Assembly: GCA_039889245.1 (NCBI GenBank)
Contig: JAZGVH010000002.1
Coordinates: 1,054,001 to 1,118,000, forward strand
Source of the DNA: Dermatophilaceae bacterium Soc4.6
Lineage (GTDB): Bacteria; Actinomycetota; Actinomycetes; Actinomycetales; Dermatophilaceae
Direction: 5' to 3'
DNA: 64,000 nucleotides
The notes beneath the pieces are model-generated. The model had not been told where the DNA came from. It made no database searches and saw nothing but the letters and a program-made list of their open reading frames with translations. Positions 26,323-36,830 of the stretch are shown here, one piece after another; position 1 is the first letter of the stretch; each line of letters begins with the position of its first letter. The translations under genes were made by a program, and so were the position numbers.

Positions 26323-27615
26323 GTGGCGGTGAGCTGGCGCTTCCCCGTGCTGCTGCTGCTCGGCGTCGTCGCGGTCGTCGTGCAGCCCACCCGGCAGGTC
26401 GTGCTGGCCTGGGTCGCCCTCACGCTGGTGCTCACCGTCGTCGACATCGTGCTCGCCGTCAGCCCGCGCCGGCTCGGCATCGTGCGCGAGGCCGCCACCC
26501 AGGTGCGGCTCGGCGACAGCGGCACCTCGAGCCTGCTGCTGACCAACCCCGGGCGACGGCGGTTGAGGGCGGTCGTGCGCGACGCGTGGCAGCCGTCGGC
26601 CGGGGTCGTGGTCGACCGGCACCGGGTCTCGCTCGCCGGCGGCGAGCGCCGTCGCCTCACCACGACGCTCACCCCGACCCGGCGCGGCGACCGGCTGGCC
26701 GACCGGGTGACGATCCGCAGCTTCGGCCCGCTGCGCCTCGGTGCCCGTCAGCGGTCGCTCGACGTCAGTGGCTCCATCCGGGCGCTGCCTCCCTTCGGCT
26801 CCCGCAAGCACCTGCCCTCGCGGTTGGCCGCGCTGCGCCAGCTCGACGGGCGCTCGGCCGTGCGCATCCGTGGCCAGGGGACGGAGTTCGACTCGTTGCG
26901 CGACTACGTCGAGGGCGATGACGTGCGCTCCATCGACTGGCGGGCCACCGCCCGGCGGCAGCAGACCGTCGTGCGCACCTGGCAGCCCGAGCGCGACCGG
27001 CGCGTGATCCTGGTGCTCGACACGTCACGCACCTCGGCCGGCCGCGTCCACGACATGCCCCGGCTCGACAGCGCCATGGACGCCGCGCTGCTGCTCGCGG
27101 CCCTCGCGTCCCGCGCCGGCGACCGCGTCGACCTCATCGCCGGCGACCGCTGGGTGCGCGCCCGGGTGGGGTCGACCAACCGCACGTCGCTGCTGGCCGA
27201 GATGGTGCAGGCGATGTCGCCGCTCGAGCCGGCGCTGCTCGAGGCGTCGTGGCCCACCCTGGCCGCTGCGGTCGCCGACACCAGCCGCCGTCGGGCCCTC
27301 GTCGTGCTGCTCACCGCGCTCGAGCCGTCGGCCGTCGAGGAGACGCTGCTGCCGACGCTGGCCTCCCTGACGACCCACCACCGCGTCGTCGTCGCGTCCG
27401 TCGGCGACCCGGAGCTCACCGCGATGGCGGCCCGCCGCGGCACCCACGCCGAGGCCTACGACGCCGCCGCCGCCGAGCGGACCCTCGCCCTGCGTCAGCG
27501 CACCGCCGCCACCTTGGGCCGCCTCGGCGTCACCGTCATCGACGCCGACCCCGAGCACCTGCCCCCCCGCCTAGCCGACCACTACCTGCTCCTGAAGAGC
27601 CAAGGCCTCCTGTAG
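26323..27615 (+). CDS. DUF58 domain protein (MoxR partner)
   Basis: The 430-residue protein has two membrane segments at the N-terminus (about 5-22 and 27-46), an extracytoplasmic or cytosolic beta-rich domain (VRLGDSGTSSLLLTNPGRRR...), and the DUF58 signature GTEFDSLRDYVEGDDVRSID followed by WRATARRQQTVVRTW. A VWA-like portion follows: VILVLDTSRTSAGR with a partial MIDAS DxSxS, then DAALLLAALASRAGDRVDLI. GTG 26323 is the start, 40 bp after moxR. The protein ends 24 nt before palindrome E3. In other bacteria such proteins pair with MoxR for assembly or folding of envelope or metal proteins. Confidence 0.9.
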   Translation: MAVSWRFPVLLLLGVVAVVVQPTRQVVLAWVALTLVLTVVDIVLAVSPRRLGIVREAATQVRLGDSGTSSLLLTNPGRRRLRAVVRDAWQPSAGVVVDRHRVSLAGGERRRLTTTLTPTRRGDRLADRVTIRSFGPLRLGARQRSLDVSGSIRALPPFGSRKHLPSRLAALRQLDGRSAVRIRGQGTEFDSLRDYVEGDDVRSIDWRATARRQQTVVRTWQPERDRRVILVLDTSRTSAGRVHDMPRLDSAMDAALLLAALASRAGDRVDLIAGDRWVRARVGSTNRTSLLAEMVQAMSPLEPALLEASWPTLAAAVADTSRRRALVVLLTALEPSAVEETLLPTLASLTTHHRVVVASVGDPELTAMAARRGTHAEAYDAAAAERTLALRQRTAATLGRLGVTVIDADPEHLPPRLADHYLLLKSQGLL

Positions 27616-27638
27616 CCGGAGACCGTGCCCCCCCGTGC

Positions 27639-27713
27639 CGTTCCGAACGAGGGAAACCCGCCCTACTGACGCCCCCGAGGTGCCGAAACGGCGGGTTTCC
27701 CTCGTTCGGAACG
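27639..27713. repeat. long palindromic element E3 (perfect 24-bp arms), terminator-like
   Basis: Arms 27639-27662 and 27690-27713 are perfect reverse complements around a 27-nt loop. The arm starts CGTTCCGAACGAGGGAAACC. The element lies between convergent genes, 23 nt after the DUF58 stop and 13 nt before the SpoIIM-like stop, and would terminate both. The outer 18-20 nt match E1 (3350) and E2 (5456), while the inner arm and loop are different. Confidence 0.82.
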
Positions 27714-27726
27714 CGAGAGCGGGGGG

Positions 27727-28722
27727 TCAGACGACCGGGACGCTCGCGCCGCGGTCGGCCGCAGCCACGTCACCGGTCTCACCCCGGCGCACCGCCCAGC
27801 GGCCCAGCGTGAAGACGTAGGTGAAGAAGGCGGTCTCGGCGACCGCCCCGATGCCGATCCGGGCCCACGTCGGCAGTGGTGAGGGTGTCACGAAGGCCTC
27901 GATGATGCCCGTCACGAAGAGCACGAGCGCCAGACCCAGCGCCACGGACATCGCCGCCCGCCCCTCCTGCGCGATGGCCTCCCCCCGCGTGCGAGCGCCG
28001 GGCTCGACCCAGCCCCAGAAGATCTTCAGCCCCACCCCGGCGGCGACGAAGACGGAGGTCAGCTCGAGCATCCCGTGCGGCAGGATCAGCCCGAAGAAGA
28101 GGTCGGCCCGCCCGCGGCTCCACATCAGCCCCCCGATGACCGCGACGTTGAGCAGGTTGGTGAACAACAGGTAGATCACCGGCACGCCGAAGACGCCGAA
28201 GGCGATGCAGAGGGCGGCGACCCAGGCGTTGTTGGTCCAGATCTTCAGCGCGAAGGAGCCCGCGGCATACTCGGAGTAGTAGCTGGCGAAGTCGCTGTTG
28301 ACGAGCTGGTCGGCCTCCTGCGGCGAGATCAGCGACTGCTCGAGCTGGGGGTGGGCGACGAACCACCACCCCATGACGAAGGCCAGCACCACGTTGACCG
28401 CGAGCGTCGTGACCCACCAGCGCCGCGTGCGGTAGAGCGCCGCCGGGAAGGTGGTGGTGACGAACCGCACGACCTCGCCCCAGGTGAAGGTGCGCGTGCC
28501 GGCCGAGCGCAGCCGTGACTTCGCGAGCAGCGACGACAGGTGGCCCACGAGGGTCGGCTCGGGTGAGCGGGTGCGGATCTCCGACAGGTGGGTCGCCACC
28601 CGCTGGTAGAGGTCGAGCAGCTCGTCGGCCTCGGTCCCCGACAGCTTGCCGCGCTGCGAGGTGAGCTGGTCGAGACGCGCCCACTCGTGCTGGTGCGCGA
28701 CGACATAGGCGTCGAGGTCCAC
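27727..28722 (-). CDS. SpoIIM/DUF95-type membrane protein
   Basis: The 331-residue protein has a cytosolic helical head (DLDAYVVAHQHEWARLDQLT, a feature of the actinobacterial 'stage II sporulation M' family), then membrane segments at about 105-125, 165-195, 200-220, 230-250, 270-290 and 300-318. LILPHGMLELTSVFVAAGVG, the most conserved family motif, is present. The name comes from Bacillus SpoIIM, but this organism need not sporulate; a role in envelope assembly with the adjacent MoxR set is more likely (inference). GTG 28722 is chosen because TACAGT ends 6 nt upstream; GTG 28728 would overlap that hexamer. Confidence 0.87.
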   Translation of the reverse strand: MDLDAYVVAHQHEWARLDQLTSQRGKLSGTEADELLDLYQRVATHLSEIRTRSPEPTLVGHLSSLLAKSRLRSAGTRTFTWGEVVRFVTTTFPAALYRTRRWWVTTLAVNVVLAFVMGWWFVAHPQLEQSLISPQEADQLVNSDFASYYSEYAAGSFALKIWTNNAWVAALCIAFGVFGVPVIYLLFTNLLNVAVIGGLMWSRGRADLFFGLILPHGMLELTSVFVAAGVGLKIFWGWVEPGARTRGEAIAQEGRAAMSVALGLALVLFVTGIIEAFVTPSPLPTWARIGIGAVAETAFFTYVFTLGRWAVRRGETGDVAAADRGASVPVV

Positions 28723-28728
28723 GACCAC

Positions 28729-28734
28729 ACTGTA
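28729..28734 (-). promoter_or_regulatory. -10-like TACAGT of leaderless SpoIIM-like gene
   Basis: TACAGT on the minus strand ends 6 nt before GTG 28722. Beyond it, a short hairpin CCACCCCC-CCGT-GGGGGTGG (28740-28759) fills the divergent spacer. Confidence 0.42.
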
Positions 28735-28818
28735 TGCCGCCACCCCCCCGTGGGGGTGGTGCACGTTATCCTCGGGAGGGTCTCGCGGCCGCTGCGTCGC
28801 GACCGGCGAGGGGGTGTC

Positions 28819-29664
28819 ATGAGCACGAACAACCAGACGAGCCTGACCGTCGGCGTGGGCGAGGACGACCTCGTGACCGGCGAGGCCGTCGCGATCGACC
28901 TGCCCCCGGCCTCCATCGGGCCGCGGATCCTCGCGGGCATCATCGACTACGTCATCGTCCTCGGCCTGACGTTCGGCGTCTTCACCCTCGTCGGCGCGCT
29001 CACCGCTCAGATCGACGACGCCCTCACGTCGGCGGTCGTCCTTGTCTCGACGGTGCTGGTGCTCGTGGCCCTGCCGATCGGCTTCGAGGCCGTCACCCGC
29101 GGGCGGACGCCGGGCAAGATGGCCGTGGGTCTGCGGGCAGTGCGCGACGACGGCGGGCCGATCTCCTTCCGTCACGCGGTGGCCCGCGGGCTGCTGCGCT
29201 ATCTCGAGGTCTATCTCTTCTACGGGGTCCCGGCGGTCATCTGCTGCGTGATCAGCAAGCGGGGCAAGCGGATCGGTGACCTCGTCGCCGGGACCTACGT
29301 CGTCCGCGACCGGGTGAGCGCCCAGCTCGCCCCGCCGGTGCCGATGCCCCCGCAGCTGGCGCACTGGGCGTGGAACGCCGACATCGGCGCGCTGCCCGAT
29401 CCGCTGGCGATGTCCATCCGCACGTTCCTGCCCGCCGCGTCCTCGATGACGCCGCAGGCCCGGGAGGCCATGGGGTCGTCGCTGCTCGACGAGGTCGCTC
29501 TCTACGTGTCCCCGCCACCCCCACCCGGCAACCACCAGGAGTACGTCCTGGCCGCCGTGGTCGCCGACCGCCGCCGTCGTGACCTCGACCGGCTCCAGCG
29601 CGACGACCTCTTGCGGCGCCGGCTGCTCGTGCCCGACCCGCTGTCGCCCACCCCCTGGCGCTGA
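28819..29664 (+). CDS. RDD family membrane protein
   Basis: The 281-residue protein shows the RDD domain in its first 150 residues: PPASIGPRILAGIIDYVIVL carrying Arg and Asp, two hydrophobic helices, GFEAVTRGRTPGKMAVGLRA, and SKRGKRIGDLVAGTYVVRDR. The C-terminal half is soluble and basic (LAHWAWNADIGALPDPLAMS, then DRRRRDLDRLQRDDLLRRR). GAGGGGG precedes ATG 28819. It diverges from the SpoIIM-like gene and completes the MoxR/DUF58/SpoIIM/RDD set that I recall being clustered in mycobacteria as well. The role is unknown. Confidence 0.88.
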   Translation: MSTNNQTSLTVGVGEDDLVTGEAVAIDLPPASIGPRILAGIIDYVIVLGLTFGVFTLVGALTAQIDDALTSAVVLVSTVLVLVALPIGFEAVTRGRTPGKMAVGLRAVRDDGGPISFRHAVARGLLRYLEVYLFYGVPAVICCVISKRGKRIGDLVAGTYVVRDRVSAQLAPPVPMPPQLAHWAWNADIGALPDPLAMSIRTFLPAASSMTPQAREAMGSSLLDEVALYVSPPPPPGNHQEYVLAAVVADRRRRDLDRLQRDDLLRRRLLVPDPLSPTPWR

Positions 29665-29687
29665 GGGGCTTGAGGTAGTCGCTGGTC

Positions 29688-30845
29688 TCAGGCCGGCAGG
29701 CCCAACGCGGCATACCCCGGCTTGATGGTGTCCTCGATGAGCGCGAGGCGCTCGTCGAAGGGCAGGAAGGCCGACTTCATCGCGTTGACCGTGACCCAAC
29801 GCAGGTCGGCGAGGTCCCAGCCGGCCTCGGCGGCGAGCAGGCTCGCCTCGCGGGTCATCGTCGTGCCGCTCATCAGCCGGTTGTCGGTGTTGAGGGTGAC
29901 GCGGAAGCGCATCCGCTTGAGCAGCGTGATGGGGTGCAGGCCGATCGAGTGGGCGGCGCCGGTCTGCAGGTTGCTGCTCGGACACATCTCGAGCGGGATC
30001 CGTCGGTCGCGCACGTAGGCGGCGAGCAGGCCGAGGTAGACGCTGCCCAGGTCCACCCCGTCGTAGGACGTCACGCCGCCCGCCACCGCCGCGGCGAGCC
30101 ACTGGTCGAACGGCAGCCCCTCGATGGTGATGTCGTCCATGATCCGTACGCCGTGGCCGAGGCGGTCGGCGCCGCACCACTGCAGCGCCTCCCAGATCGA
30201 CTTCAGGCCGAAGGCCTCGCCCGCGTGGATGGTGAAGTGGGCGCTCTCTCGGCGCAGGAACTCGAAGGCCGCGAGGTGGCGGGTGGGAGGGTAGCCCGCC
30301 TCGGCGCCGGCGATGTCGAAGCCGGCGACGCCGTCGTCGCGGTAGCGCACCGCGAGCTCGGCGATCTCGCGACTGTTGGCAGCGTGACGCATCGCCGTCA
30401 GCAGCGCCATCACTCGGATGGGCGTCCCGGCCGCGGCCGCACGCTCCTCACCGTCGCGGAAGCCCGCGTTGACGACCTCGACGACGTCGTCGAGGGTGAG
30501 CCCGGTCATGAGGTGCTGCTCGGGCGCGTAGCGGCTCTCGGCGTAGACGACTCCGTCGGCCGCCAGGTCCTGCACCGTCTCGGAGGCGATGCGAAAGAGT
30601 CCCTCGCGGGTCTGCATCACGGCCAGGGTCTGGTCGAAGGTCTCGAGATAGCGCGGGAGCGAGCCGCTGTCGGCGCTGTCGCGGAACCAGGCCGCGAGTG
30701 CGTCGGCCCCCTCGACGGGCAGCTGCCAGCCGACCTGCCCGGCGAGGTCGGCGACCGTCTCGGGCCGCACCCCGCCGTCGAGGTGGTCGTGGAGCACGAC
30801 CTTGGGAGCCCGTCGGAGCACGTCGTCGGTCAGGTCAGGCATCAC
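29688..30845 (-). CDS. add: adenosine deaminase
   Basis: The 385-residue metal-dependent deaminase has zinc ligands in [14 protein letters not shown], the substrate loop [26 protein letters not shown] with the catalytic His, [11 protein letters not shown], and the last metal Asp in [13 protein letters not shown]. It converts adenosine and deoxyadenosine to inosine and deoxyinosine, which feed the phosphorylase encoded at 11883. GTG 30845 is chosen because TAGGCT ends 6 nt upstream; ATG 30842 is the next codon. It is the last gene of the minus-strand nucleoside set but, judged by this promoter and the 119-bp gap after deoA, may also be transcribed alone. Confidence 0.94.
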   Translation of the reverse strand: MMPDLTDDVLRRAPKVVLHDHLDGGVRPETVADLAGQVGWQLPVEGADALAAWFRDSADSGSLPRYLETFDQTLAVMQTREGLFRIASETVQDLAADGVVYAESRYAPEQHLMTGLTLDDVVEVVNAGFRDGEERAAAAGTPIRVMALLTAMRHAANSREIAELAVRYRDDGVAGFDIAGAEAGYPPTRHLAAFEFLRRESAHFTIHAGEAFGLKSIWEALQWCGADRLGHGVRIMDDITIEGLPFDQWLAAAVAGGVTSYDGVDLGSVYLGLLAAYVRDRRIPLEMCPSSNLQTGAAHSIGLHPITLLKRMRFRVTLNTDNRLMSGTTMTREASLLAAEAGWDLADLRWVTVNAMKSAFLPFDERLALIEDTIKPGYAALGLPA

Positions 30846-30851
30846 GACGTC

Positions 30852-30857
30852 AGCCTA
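30852..30857 (-). promoter_or_regulatory. -10-like TAGGCT of leaderless add transcript
   Basis: TAGGCT on the minus strand ends 6 nt before GTG 30845; no ribosome site is seen. Confidence 0.45.
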
Positions 30858-30964
30858 TCCCCGCCGGTGAGGCGCCCCGGGCCCAGCTGACGCAGCGTCG
30901 ACGGACCTGAATCAGCGCTGGCCTCACGTCGAGCGCGTCGACGCTGCCGTCGAGTGCGCGCCCC

Positions 30965-32266
<1,302 letters not shown>

Positions 32267-32330
32267 GACCCCATCATCGCCGACGCAGCCGCGGAGGCGC
32301 GGGCGCCGCACGCACCACGACCACCGCGGG

Positions 32331-32774
32331 TCAGGCGTCGTCGCGCCGCGCCGCGTCGAGGTCGTGCGAGCCGAAGGCTTGCGGCAGCAGGTCGCTCATC
32401 GGCAGGACCCCCTCGGGGGTGAGCACCAGGCACGTGGGCCCACCGTGCTCCCAGAGCAGCTGGCGGCACCGGCCGCAGGCCATCAGCGGCTCGCCGTCAC
32501 GGCCGACGCAGGCGACGGCCACGAGCCGTCCGCCGCCCCCGACGTGCAGCTGCGAGACCATGCCGCACTCGGCGCACAGCGCCACGCCGTAGGCCGCGTT
32601 CTCCACGTTGCACCCGACGACCACCCGACCGTCGTCGACCAGCCCGGCGACCCCCACGGGGAAGTCGGAGTAGGGGGCGTAGGCATGACCCATGGCCTCG
32701 ATCGCCTGCTGCCGCAACGACTCCCAGTCGACGTCGGGCACGATGCCGAAGGCGTGCTCCGGGTGCGACGTCAT
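32331..32774 (-). CDS. cdd: cytidine deaminase
   Basis: The 147-residue homotetramer-type enzyme has the substrate motif YSDFPVGVAGL, then GCNVENAAYGVALCAECGM, where Cys and the catalytic Glu of CAE bind zinc and move protons, and ACGRCRQLLWEHGG with the other two zinc cysteines. It converts cytidine and deoxycytidine to uridine and deoxyuridine. ATG 32774 overlaps the stop of the permease gene before it, and deoA follows after 64 bp, so uptake and deamination are translationally linked. Confidence 0.95.
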   Translation of the reverse strand: MTSHPEHAFGIVPDVDWESLRQQAIEAMGHAYAPYSDFPVGVAGLVDDGRVVVGCNVENAAYGVALCAECGMVSQLHVGGGGRLVAVACVGRDGEPLMACGRCRQLLWEHGGPTCLVLTPEGVLPMSDLLPQAFGSHDLDAARRDDA

Positions 32775-34051
32775 CCGGCCTCTCCCTTGCGGTAGACCCG
32801 GCCGTCGGCCGCGGGCATCCGCAGCCGTTGCGAGGCGAAGGCGAGCACGAGCAGCGTCGCGACGTAGGGCGTCATGCCGGTGAACTCGTCAGGCACGCGC
32901 GAGGTGAGCAGGAACCACACCATCGCCAGCACGCCCATGACGACGGTGACCACACCGGTGACCGGCTTGCCCTGCCGGCGGCGCCACAGCTGCCAGGCCC
33001 CCCACAGGATCAGGCCGATCCCGACGGGCAGCAGGAAGGCGCGGATGACGTCGGCGCTGCCTCGCAGCTGGATCGCGTCGGTGTAGCCGAAGAGCACCGC
33101 CCCACCGGCGAGGCCGCCGGGACGCCAGTTGCCGAAGATCATCGCGGCGAGGCCGATGAAGCCGCGCCCACCCTCCTGCCCCTCGCGGTAGAGGTTCGAG
33201 GCGACGAGCACGAGGAAGCCGCCGGCCAGGCCCGCCATCCCCCCGGAGATGAGGACCGCGACGAACTTGTAGCGGACGACGTCGACCCCCAGGGTCTCGG
33301 CGGCCTCGGGGGCCTCGCCGCACGAGCGCAGCCGCAGACCGAAGGGGGTACGCCACAGGATGTACCACGTGCCCACGAGCAGCACGATGGCGATGATGGT
33401 CAGCACGTTGACGTTGGTCGTCAGCGCGCGCAGGATGCCGGCGAGGTCGGCGACGAGCCAGGTGTGCGACCTCTCGAGCGACGTGAGCGCGTCACCCACG
33501 CCCGGGATGCTGAGCGCGGGCAGCTTCTCCAGGGGGGGCGACTGGGTCGGACCGCCACCGGGCAGGTCACTGAAGGTGCGCACCGCGAGGTAGGACGCCA
33601 CCCCGGGGCCGAGGAGGTTGAGCGCCACCCCGGAGACGATGTGGTCGACGCCCACGATCACCGTGGCGAGTGCGTGCACCGCCCCGCCGGCGACCCCGAG
33701 CAGGATCGCCCCGAGGATGCCGACCCACGGGCCGTAGTGGTAGCCGAAGAACGCGCCGCCCCAGGTGCCGAGGACCATCATCCCCTGGAGACCGATGTTG
33801 ACCACGCCGGCGCGCTCGCTCCAGAGGCCGCCGAGCCCGGCGAGACCGATCGGCATGGCGAGGGCGATGGCCGCCGCCAGCGCACCGGCCGAGTCGATGT
33901 CGTTGGCTCCCGTGATGACCCGCACCGTCGCGAGCACGAGCACTGCGCCACCGACGACGGCCAGCCAGAACCACCAGGGATGGCGACCAGTCGTGACGCG
34001 AGCCGAGGTCGGCCCGGTGGCGGGGGCTTCCGGCCGCGTGGTCGTGCTCAT
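32771..34051 (-). CDS. nucleoside ABC transporter permease (second subunit)
   Basis: The 426-residue BPD_transp_2-type permease has ten or so membrane segments, starting with a cytosolic head (1-25) and WFWLAVVGGAVLVLATVRVI. ALAMPIGLAGLGGLWSERAG, VVNIGLQGMMVLGTWGGAFF, and the coupling segment VVRYKFVAVLISGGMAGLAG are typical of Bmp/NupQ-like permeases. It forms the membrane channel with the other permease; the start ATG 34051 overlaps that gene's stop. An extra C-terminal pair of helices is followed by a basic tail RLRMPAADGRVYRKGEAG. Confidence 0.9.
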   Translation of the reverse strand: MSTTTRPEAPATGPTSARVTTGRHPWWFWLAVVGGAVLVLATVRVITGANDIDSAGALAAAIALAMPIGLAGLGGLWSERAGVVNIGLQGMMVLGTWGGAFFGYHYGPWVGILGAILLGVAGGAVHALATVIVGVDHIVSGVALNLLGPGVASYLAVRTFSDLPGGGPTQSPPLEKLPALSIPGVGDALTSLERSHTWLVADLAGILRALTTNVNVLTIIAIVLLVGTWYILWRTPFGLRLRSCGEAPEAAETLGVDVVRYKFVAVLISGGMAGLAGGFLVLVASNLYREGQEGGRGFIGLAAMIFGNWRPGGLAGGAVLFGYTDAIQLRGSADVIRAFLLPVGIGLILWGAWQLWRRRQGKPVTGVVTVVMGVLAMVWFLLTSRVPDEFTGMTPYVATLLVLAFASQRLRMPAADGRVYRKGEAG

Positions 34052-35172
34052 GCCGGGACTCCTTGGGTGGCGGGGGCGAGGCCGTCACCGGCGGCCAGCT
34101 CGCGGGCAACGCGTCGCTGCTCCATCCGGATGCCCGCCCGCCGCACCAGCTCGTAGGCGATGACGACCGACAGCACGATGACCCCCTGGATGACGAGCAC
34201 GAGACGGTCGGAGACCCCCGCCGCGATCTGCAGCCCGTTGCTCTGCTGGTCGAGGTAACCCCACAGGAGGGCAGCGAAGGCGATGCCGACCGGGTTGTTG
34301 CGGCCGAGGAGCGCGATGGCGATGCCGGCGAAGCCCAGCCCCGACTGCACCGTGTCGCCGTAGAGGTAGTCCTGCCCGAACAGCAGCGGCATCCCGACCA
34401 GCCCCGCCACCGCTCCGGAGAGCATCATCGAGGTCAGCACCATCCTCTTGACGTTGACCCCGCTGGCCACGGCCGCCGTCTCCGACCGCCCGGTGGCACG
34501 CAGGTCGAAGCCGAAGCGGGTCTTCTCGAGCACGAACCAGTAGGCGAGGCCGACGACGACCGCGAGCACGATGAGCCCGTAGACCTGGCTCGGCGTCGCG
34601 AGCAGCCCGTCCACCGAGATCCCCGGCACCCGCGAGTCCGCAGGAAGGGCCTTGGTGTTCGTGGCGTTGCTGCCCTGGACCTTCACCGCGGTCTTGCCGA
34701 GCAGGAAGGAGACGAGGTAGGTGGCGATGGCGTTGAGCATGATCGTCGCGATCACCTCGGAGACCCCACGGCCGACCTTGAGCAGCCCCGCGATGCCGGC
34801 CCAGATGGCGCCCGACGCCATCGCGACGAGCAGCGCGACGGCGATGTTCAGCCAGCCGGGCAGCCAGCCCTGGCCCGCGAAGACGGCGGCAGCGAAGGAC
34901 GCCACGCGATACTGCCCGTCGACCCCGATGTTGAACAGGTTCATCCGGAAGCCGATGGCCACCGCCACGGCCGAGATGTAGTAGACCGTCGCGGCGTTGA
35001 CGACAGATACGATCTGGCGCGGCAGCGGCACCTTGAGCAGCTGTCCCCAGACCGCCCCGACGGGGTCCTGCGCCAGCAGGAGGATCGCGGTCGTCACGAC
35101 GAAGGCGACGACGATGGCGAGCACGGGGGCCGCGAGCCCGAGGCCCGCCCGACGCCAGTCGAGGCGCTTCAT
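34048..35172 (-). CDS. nucleoside ABC transporter permease (first subunit)
   Basis: The 374-residue permease has about eight to nine membrane helices and family motifs GFRMNLFNIGVDGQYRVASF, GRGVSEVIATIMLNAIATYL and GMPLLFGQDYLYGDTVQSGL. It pairs with the second permease as a NupP/NupQ-like heterodimer. Both the start (35172, overlapping the ATPase stop) and the stop (overlapping the next start) show 4-base overlaps, so all three membrane-complex genes are translated as a unit. A soluble insert at about 180-200 (SNATNTKALPADSRVPGISV) would face outside. Confidence 0.9.
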   Translation of the reverse strand: MKRLDWRRAGLGLAAPVLAIVVAFVVTTAILLLAQDPVGAVWGQLLKVPLPRQIVSVVNAATVYYISAVAVAIGFRMNLFNIGVDGQYRVASFAAAVFAGQGWLPGWLNIAVALLVAMASGAIWAGIAGLLKVGRGVSEVIATIMLNAIATYLVSFLLGKTAVKVQGSNATNTKALPADSRVPGISVDGLLATPSQVYGLIVLAVVVGLAYWFVLEKTRFGFDLRATGRSETAAVASGVNVKRMVLTSMMLSGAVAGLVGMPLLFGQDYLYGDTVQSGLGFAGIAIALLGRNNPVGIAFAALLWGYLDQQSNGLQIAAGVSDRLVLVIQGVIVLSVVIAYELVRRAGIRMEQRRVARELAAGDGLAPATQGVPA

Positions 35173-36734
35173 CCGAGGTCCTTGCCGGTGCTGGGCTGGT
35201 CGGCCGGGGCGTCGACGCCGGCGGCACCGGTCATGGCGGCCCCGAGCTCTTCACGGGTCACGGTGTCGGGGTCGAAGTCGCCGCTGAGCGCCCCCCGCAG
35301 CATCACCCGGACCGTGTCGGAAAGGCCGATCAGCTCGTCGAGGTCGGCCGAGATCAGCAGCACGGCCAGCCCGTCGCGCCGGGCCTGCTTGATGTGACCC
35401 CAGATCGCGGCCTGCGCGCCCACGTCGACCCCGCGCGTGGGGTGGGCCGCGAGCAGCACGCGAGGGTGCTGGCGCATCTCGCGCCCGATGATCAGCTTCT
35501 GCTGGTTGCCGCCCGAGAGCGACTCGCCGGAGACGTAGATCGACGGGGTGCGCACGTCGTAGTCGCGCACGATCTCGTCGGTCTCGCGCTGGACCGCCTT
35601 GACGTCGACGAGGACTCCCCCGGCGCCGAGGGCGGGCTTCTGCGTCTGGTGACCGAGCATGACGTTCTCCCACAGCGGCGCCTCGAGCAGCATGCCGTGA
35701 CGCTGCCGGTCCTCGGGGATGTAGCCCACGCCGGCCTCGCGAATCTCGCGCACGGCCCAGTGGGTGATGTCGGTGCCCTCGAGGCAGACCGTGCCCGAGG
35801 AGGCGTCGCGCATCCCCATGACGACCTCGACCAGCTCGGCCTGGCCGTTGCCCTCGACCCCGGCGATGCCGAGCACCTCGCCGGCGTGGATGGTCAGGCT
35901 GATGTCGTCGAGGAGGGCCCGGTTGCCGAGGGCCCCTGCGAGGCAGACGTGCTCGAGCAACAGCACGACCCGGTCGGTGACCGTCGACTCCTCGGTGCTC
36001 GGCGACGGCAGCTCGGAGCCGACCATGAGCTCGGCCAGCTGACGGGCGTTGACGGTGGCCGGGTCGACGGTGCGCACGGTCGTGCCACGGCGGATCACCG
36101 TGATCTCGTCGGCGACCTTGAGCACCTCGTCGAGCTTGTGCGAGATGAAGATGACGGTCAGGCCCTCGGCCTTGAGGGCGGCGAGGTTGCCGAAGAGCTC
36201 GTCCACCTCCTGCGGCACGAGCACCGCCGTCGGCTCGTCGAGGATGAGGATGTGCGCGCCGCGATAGAGCACCTTGAGGATCTCGATGCGCTGACGATGG
36301 CCGACGCCGAGGTCGGCGACCAGCCCGTCGGGGTCCACCCCCAGCCCGTACGACGCGCTGATCCGCGAGATCTCCGCGCGCGCTGCGTCACCGATGCCGT
36401 GCCGCTTCTCGGCCCCGAGCACGACGTTCTCGAGCACCGTGAGGTTGTCGGCCAGCATGAAGTGCTGGAAGACCATCCCGATGCCGGCCCTGATGGCGTC
36501 GGTGGGGCTGCGCAGGGTGAGCACCGTGCCGTCCACGGCGATGGTGCCCTCGTCGGGCTGCTGCACGCCGTAGAGGATCTTCATCAGGGTCGACTTGCCC
36601 GCGCCGTTCTCACCGACGATGGCGTGCACCGTGCCTCGCGCGACCGACATCTCGATGTCTTTGTTGGCGACCACGCCGGGAAAGCGCTTGGTGATCCCGG
36701 TGAGCTCGACGGCAGGCGACTTGGGCGTCAACAC
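35169..36734 (-). CDS. nucleoside ABC transporter ATP-binding protein (two ATPase domains)
   Basis: The 521-residue protein has tandem ATPase domains. The first has Walker A GENGAGKSTLMKI, a non-standard signature LGVGHRQRIEI, and ILILDEPTAVL. The second has a degenerate Walker A GVEGNGQAEL and a good signature LSGGNQQKLIIG. This asymmetry is usual for the Bmp/ribose-type (CUT2) importers. GTG 36734 is the start: TAGGTT ends 7 nt upstream, with GGAG in the gap, so it may be made from its own leaderless or short transcript in addition to read-through from the bmp gene. Confidence 0.93.
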   Translation of the reverse strand: MLTPKSPAVELTGITKRFPGVVANKDIEMSVARGTVHAIVGENGAGKSTLMKILYGVQQPDEGTIAVDGTVLTLRSPTDAIRAGIGMVFQHFMLADNLTVLENVVLGAEKRHGIGDAARAEISRISASYGLGVDPDGLVADLGVGHRQRIEILKVLYRGAHILILDEPTAVLVPQEVDELFGNLAALKAEGLTVIFISHKLDEVLKVADEITVIRRGTTVRTVDPATVNARQLAELMVGSELPSPSTEESTVTDRVVLLLEHVCLAGALGNRALLDDISLTIHAGEVLGIAGVEGNGQAELVEVVMGMRDASSGTVCLEGTDITHWAVREIREAGVGYIPEDRQRHGMLLEAPLWENVMLGHQTQKPALGAGGVLVDVKAVQRETDEIVRDYDVRTPSIYVSGESLSGGNQQKLIIGREMRQHPRVLLAAHPTRGVDVGAQAAIWGHIKQARRDGLAVLLISADLDELIGLSDTVRVMLRGALSGDFDPDTVTREELGAAMTGAAGVDAPADQPSTGKDLG

Positions 36735-36741
36735 GTTCTCC

Positions 36742-36747
36742 AACCTA
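36742..36747 (-). promoter_or_regulatory. -10-like TAGGTT, internal promoter before the ABC ATPase gene
   Basis: TAGGTT on the minus strand ends 7 nt before GTG 36734, just after the hairpin at 36768-36810 that would stop most transcripts coming from bmp. Confidence 0.42.
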
Positions 36748-36767
36748 GAGGTGGCCGGGCGGACGGC

Positions 36768-36810
36768 GCGAGGCCCGGGCGACACGGAGTGTGTCGAGCC
36801 CGGGCCTCGC
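36768..36810 (-). terminator. strong hairpin between the Bmp lipoprotein and ABC ATPase genes
   Basis: GCGAGGCCCGGGC (36768-36780) pairs perfectly with 36798-36810, and an inner GACAC/GTGTC stem extends it. It lies 20 nt after the bmp stop. In binding-protein operons such a hairpin typically limits expression of downstream transporter genes or protects the 3' end of the binding-protein mRNA. Confidence 0.75.
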
Positions 36811-36830
36811 GGACGGCTGCCCGAGAGCGA

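Noticed and set aside
27727-28722. Evidence for sporulation from the SpoIIM-like gene
   Set aside because: The family is widespread in non-sporulating actinobacteria next to MoxR genes; no other sporulation gene is present.
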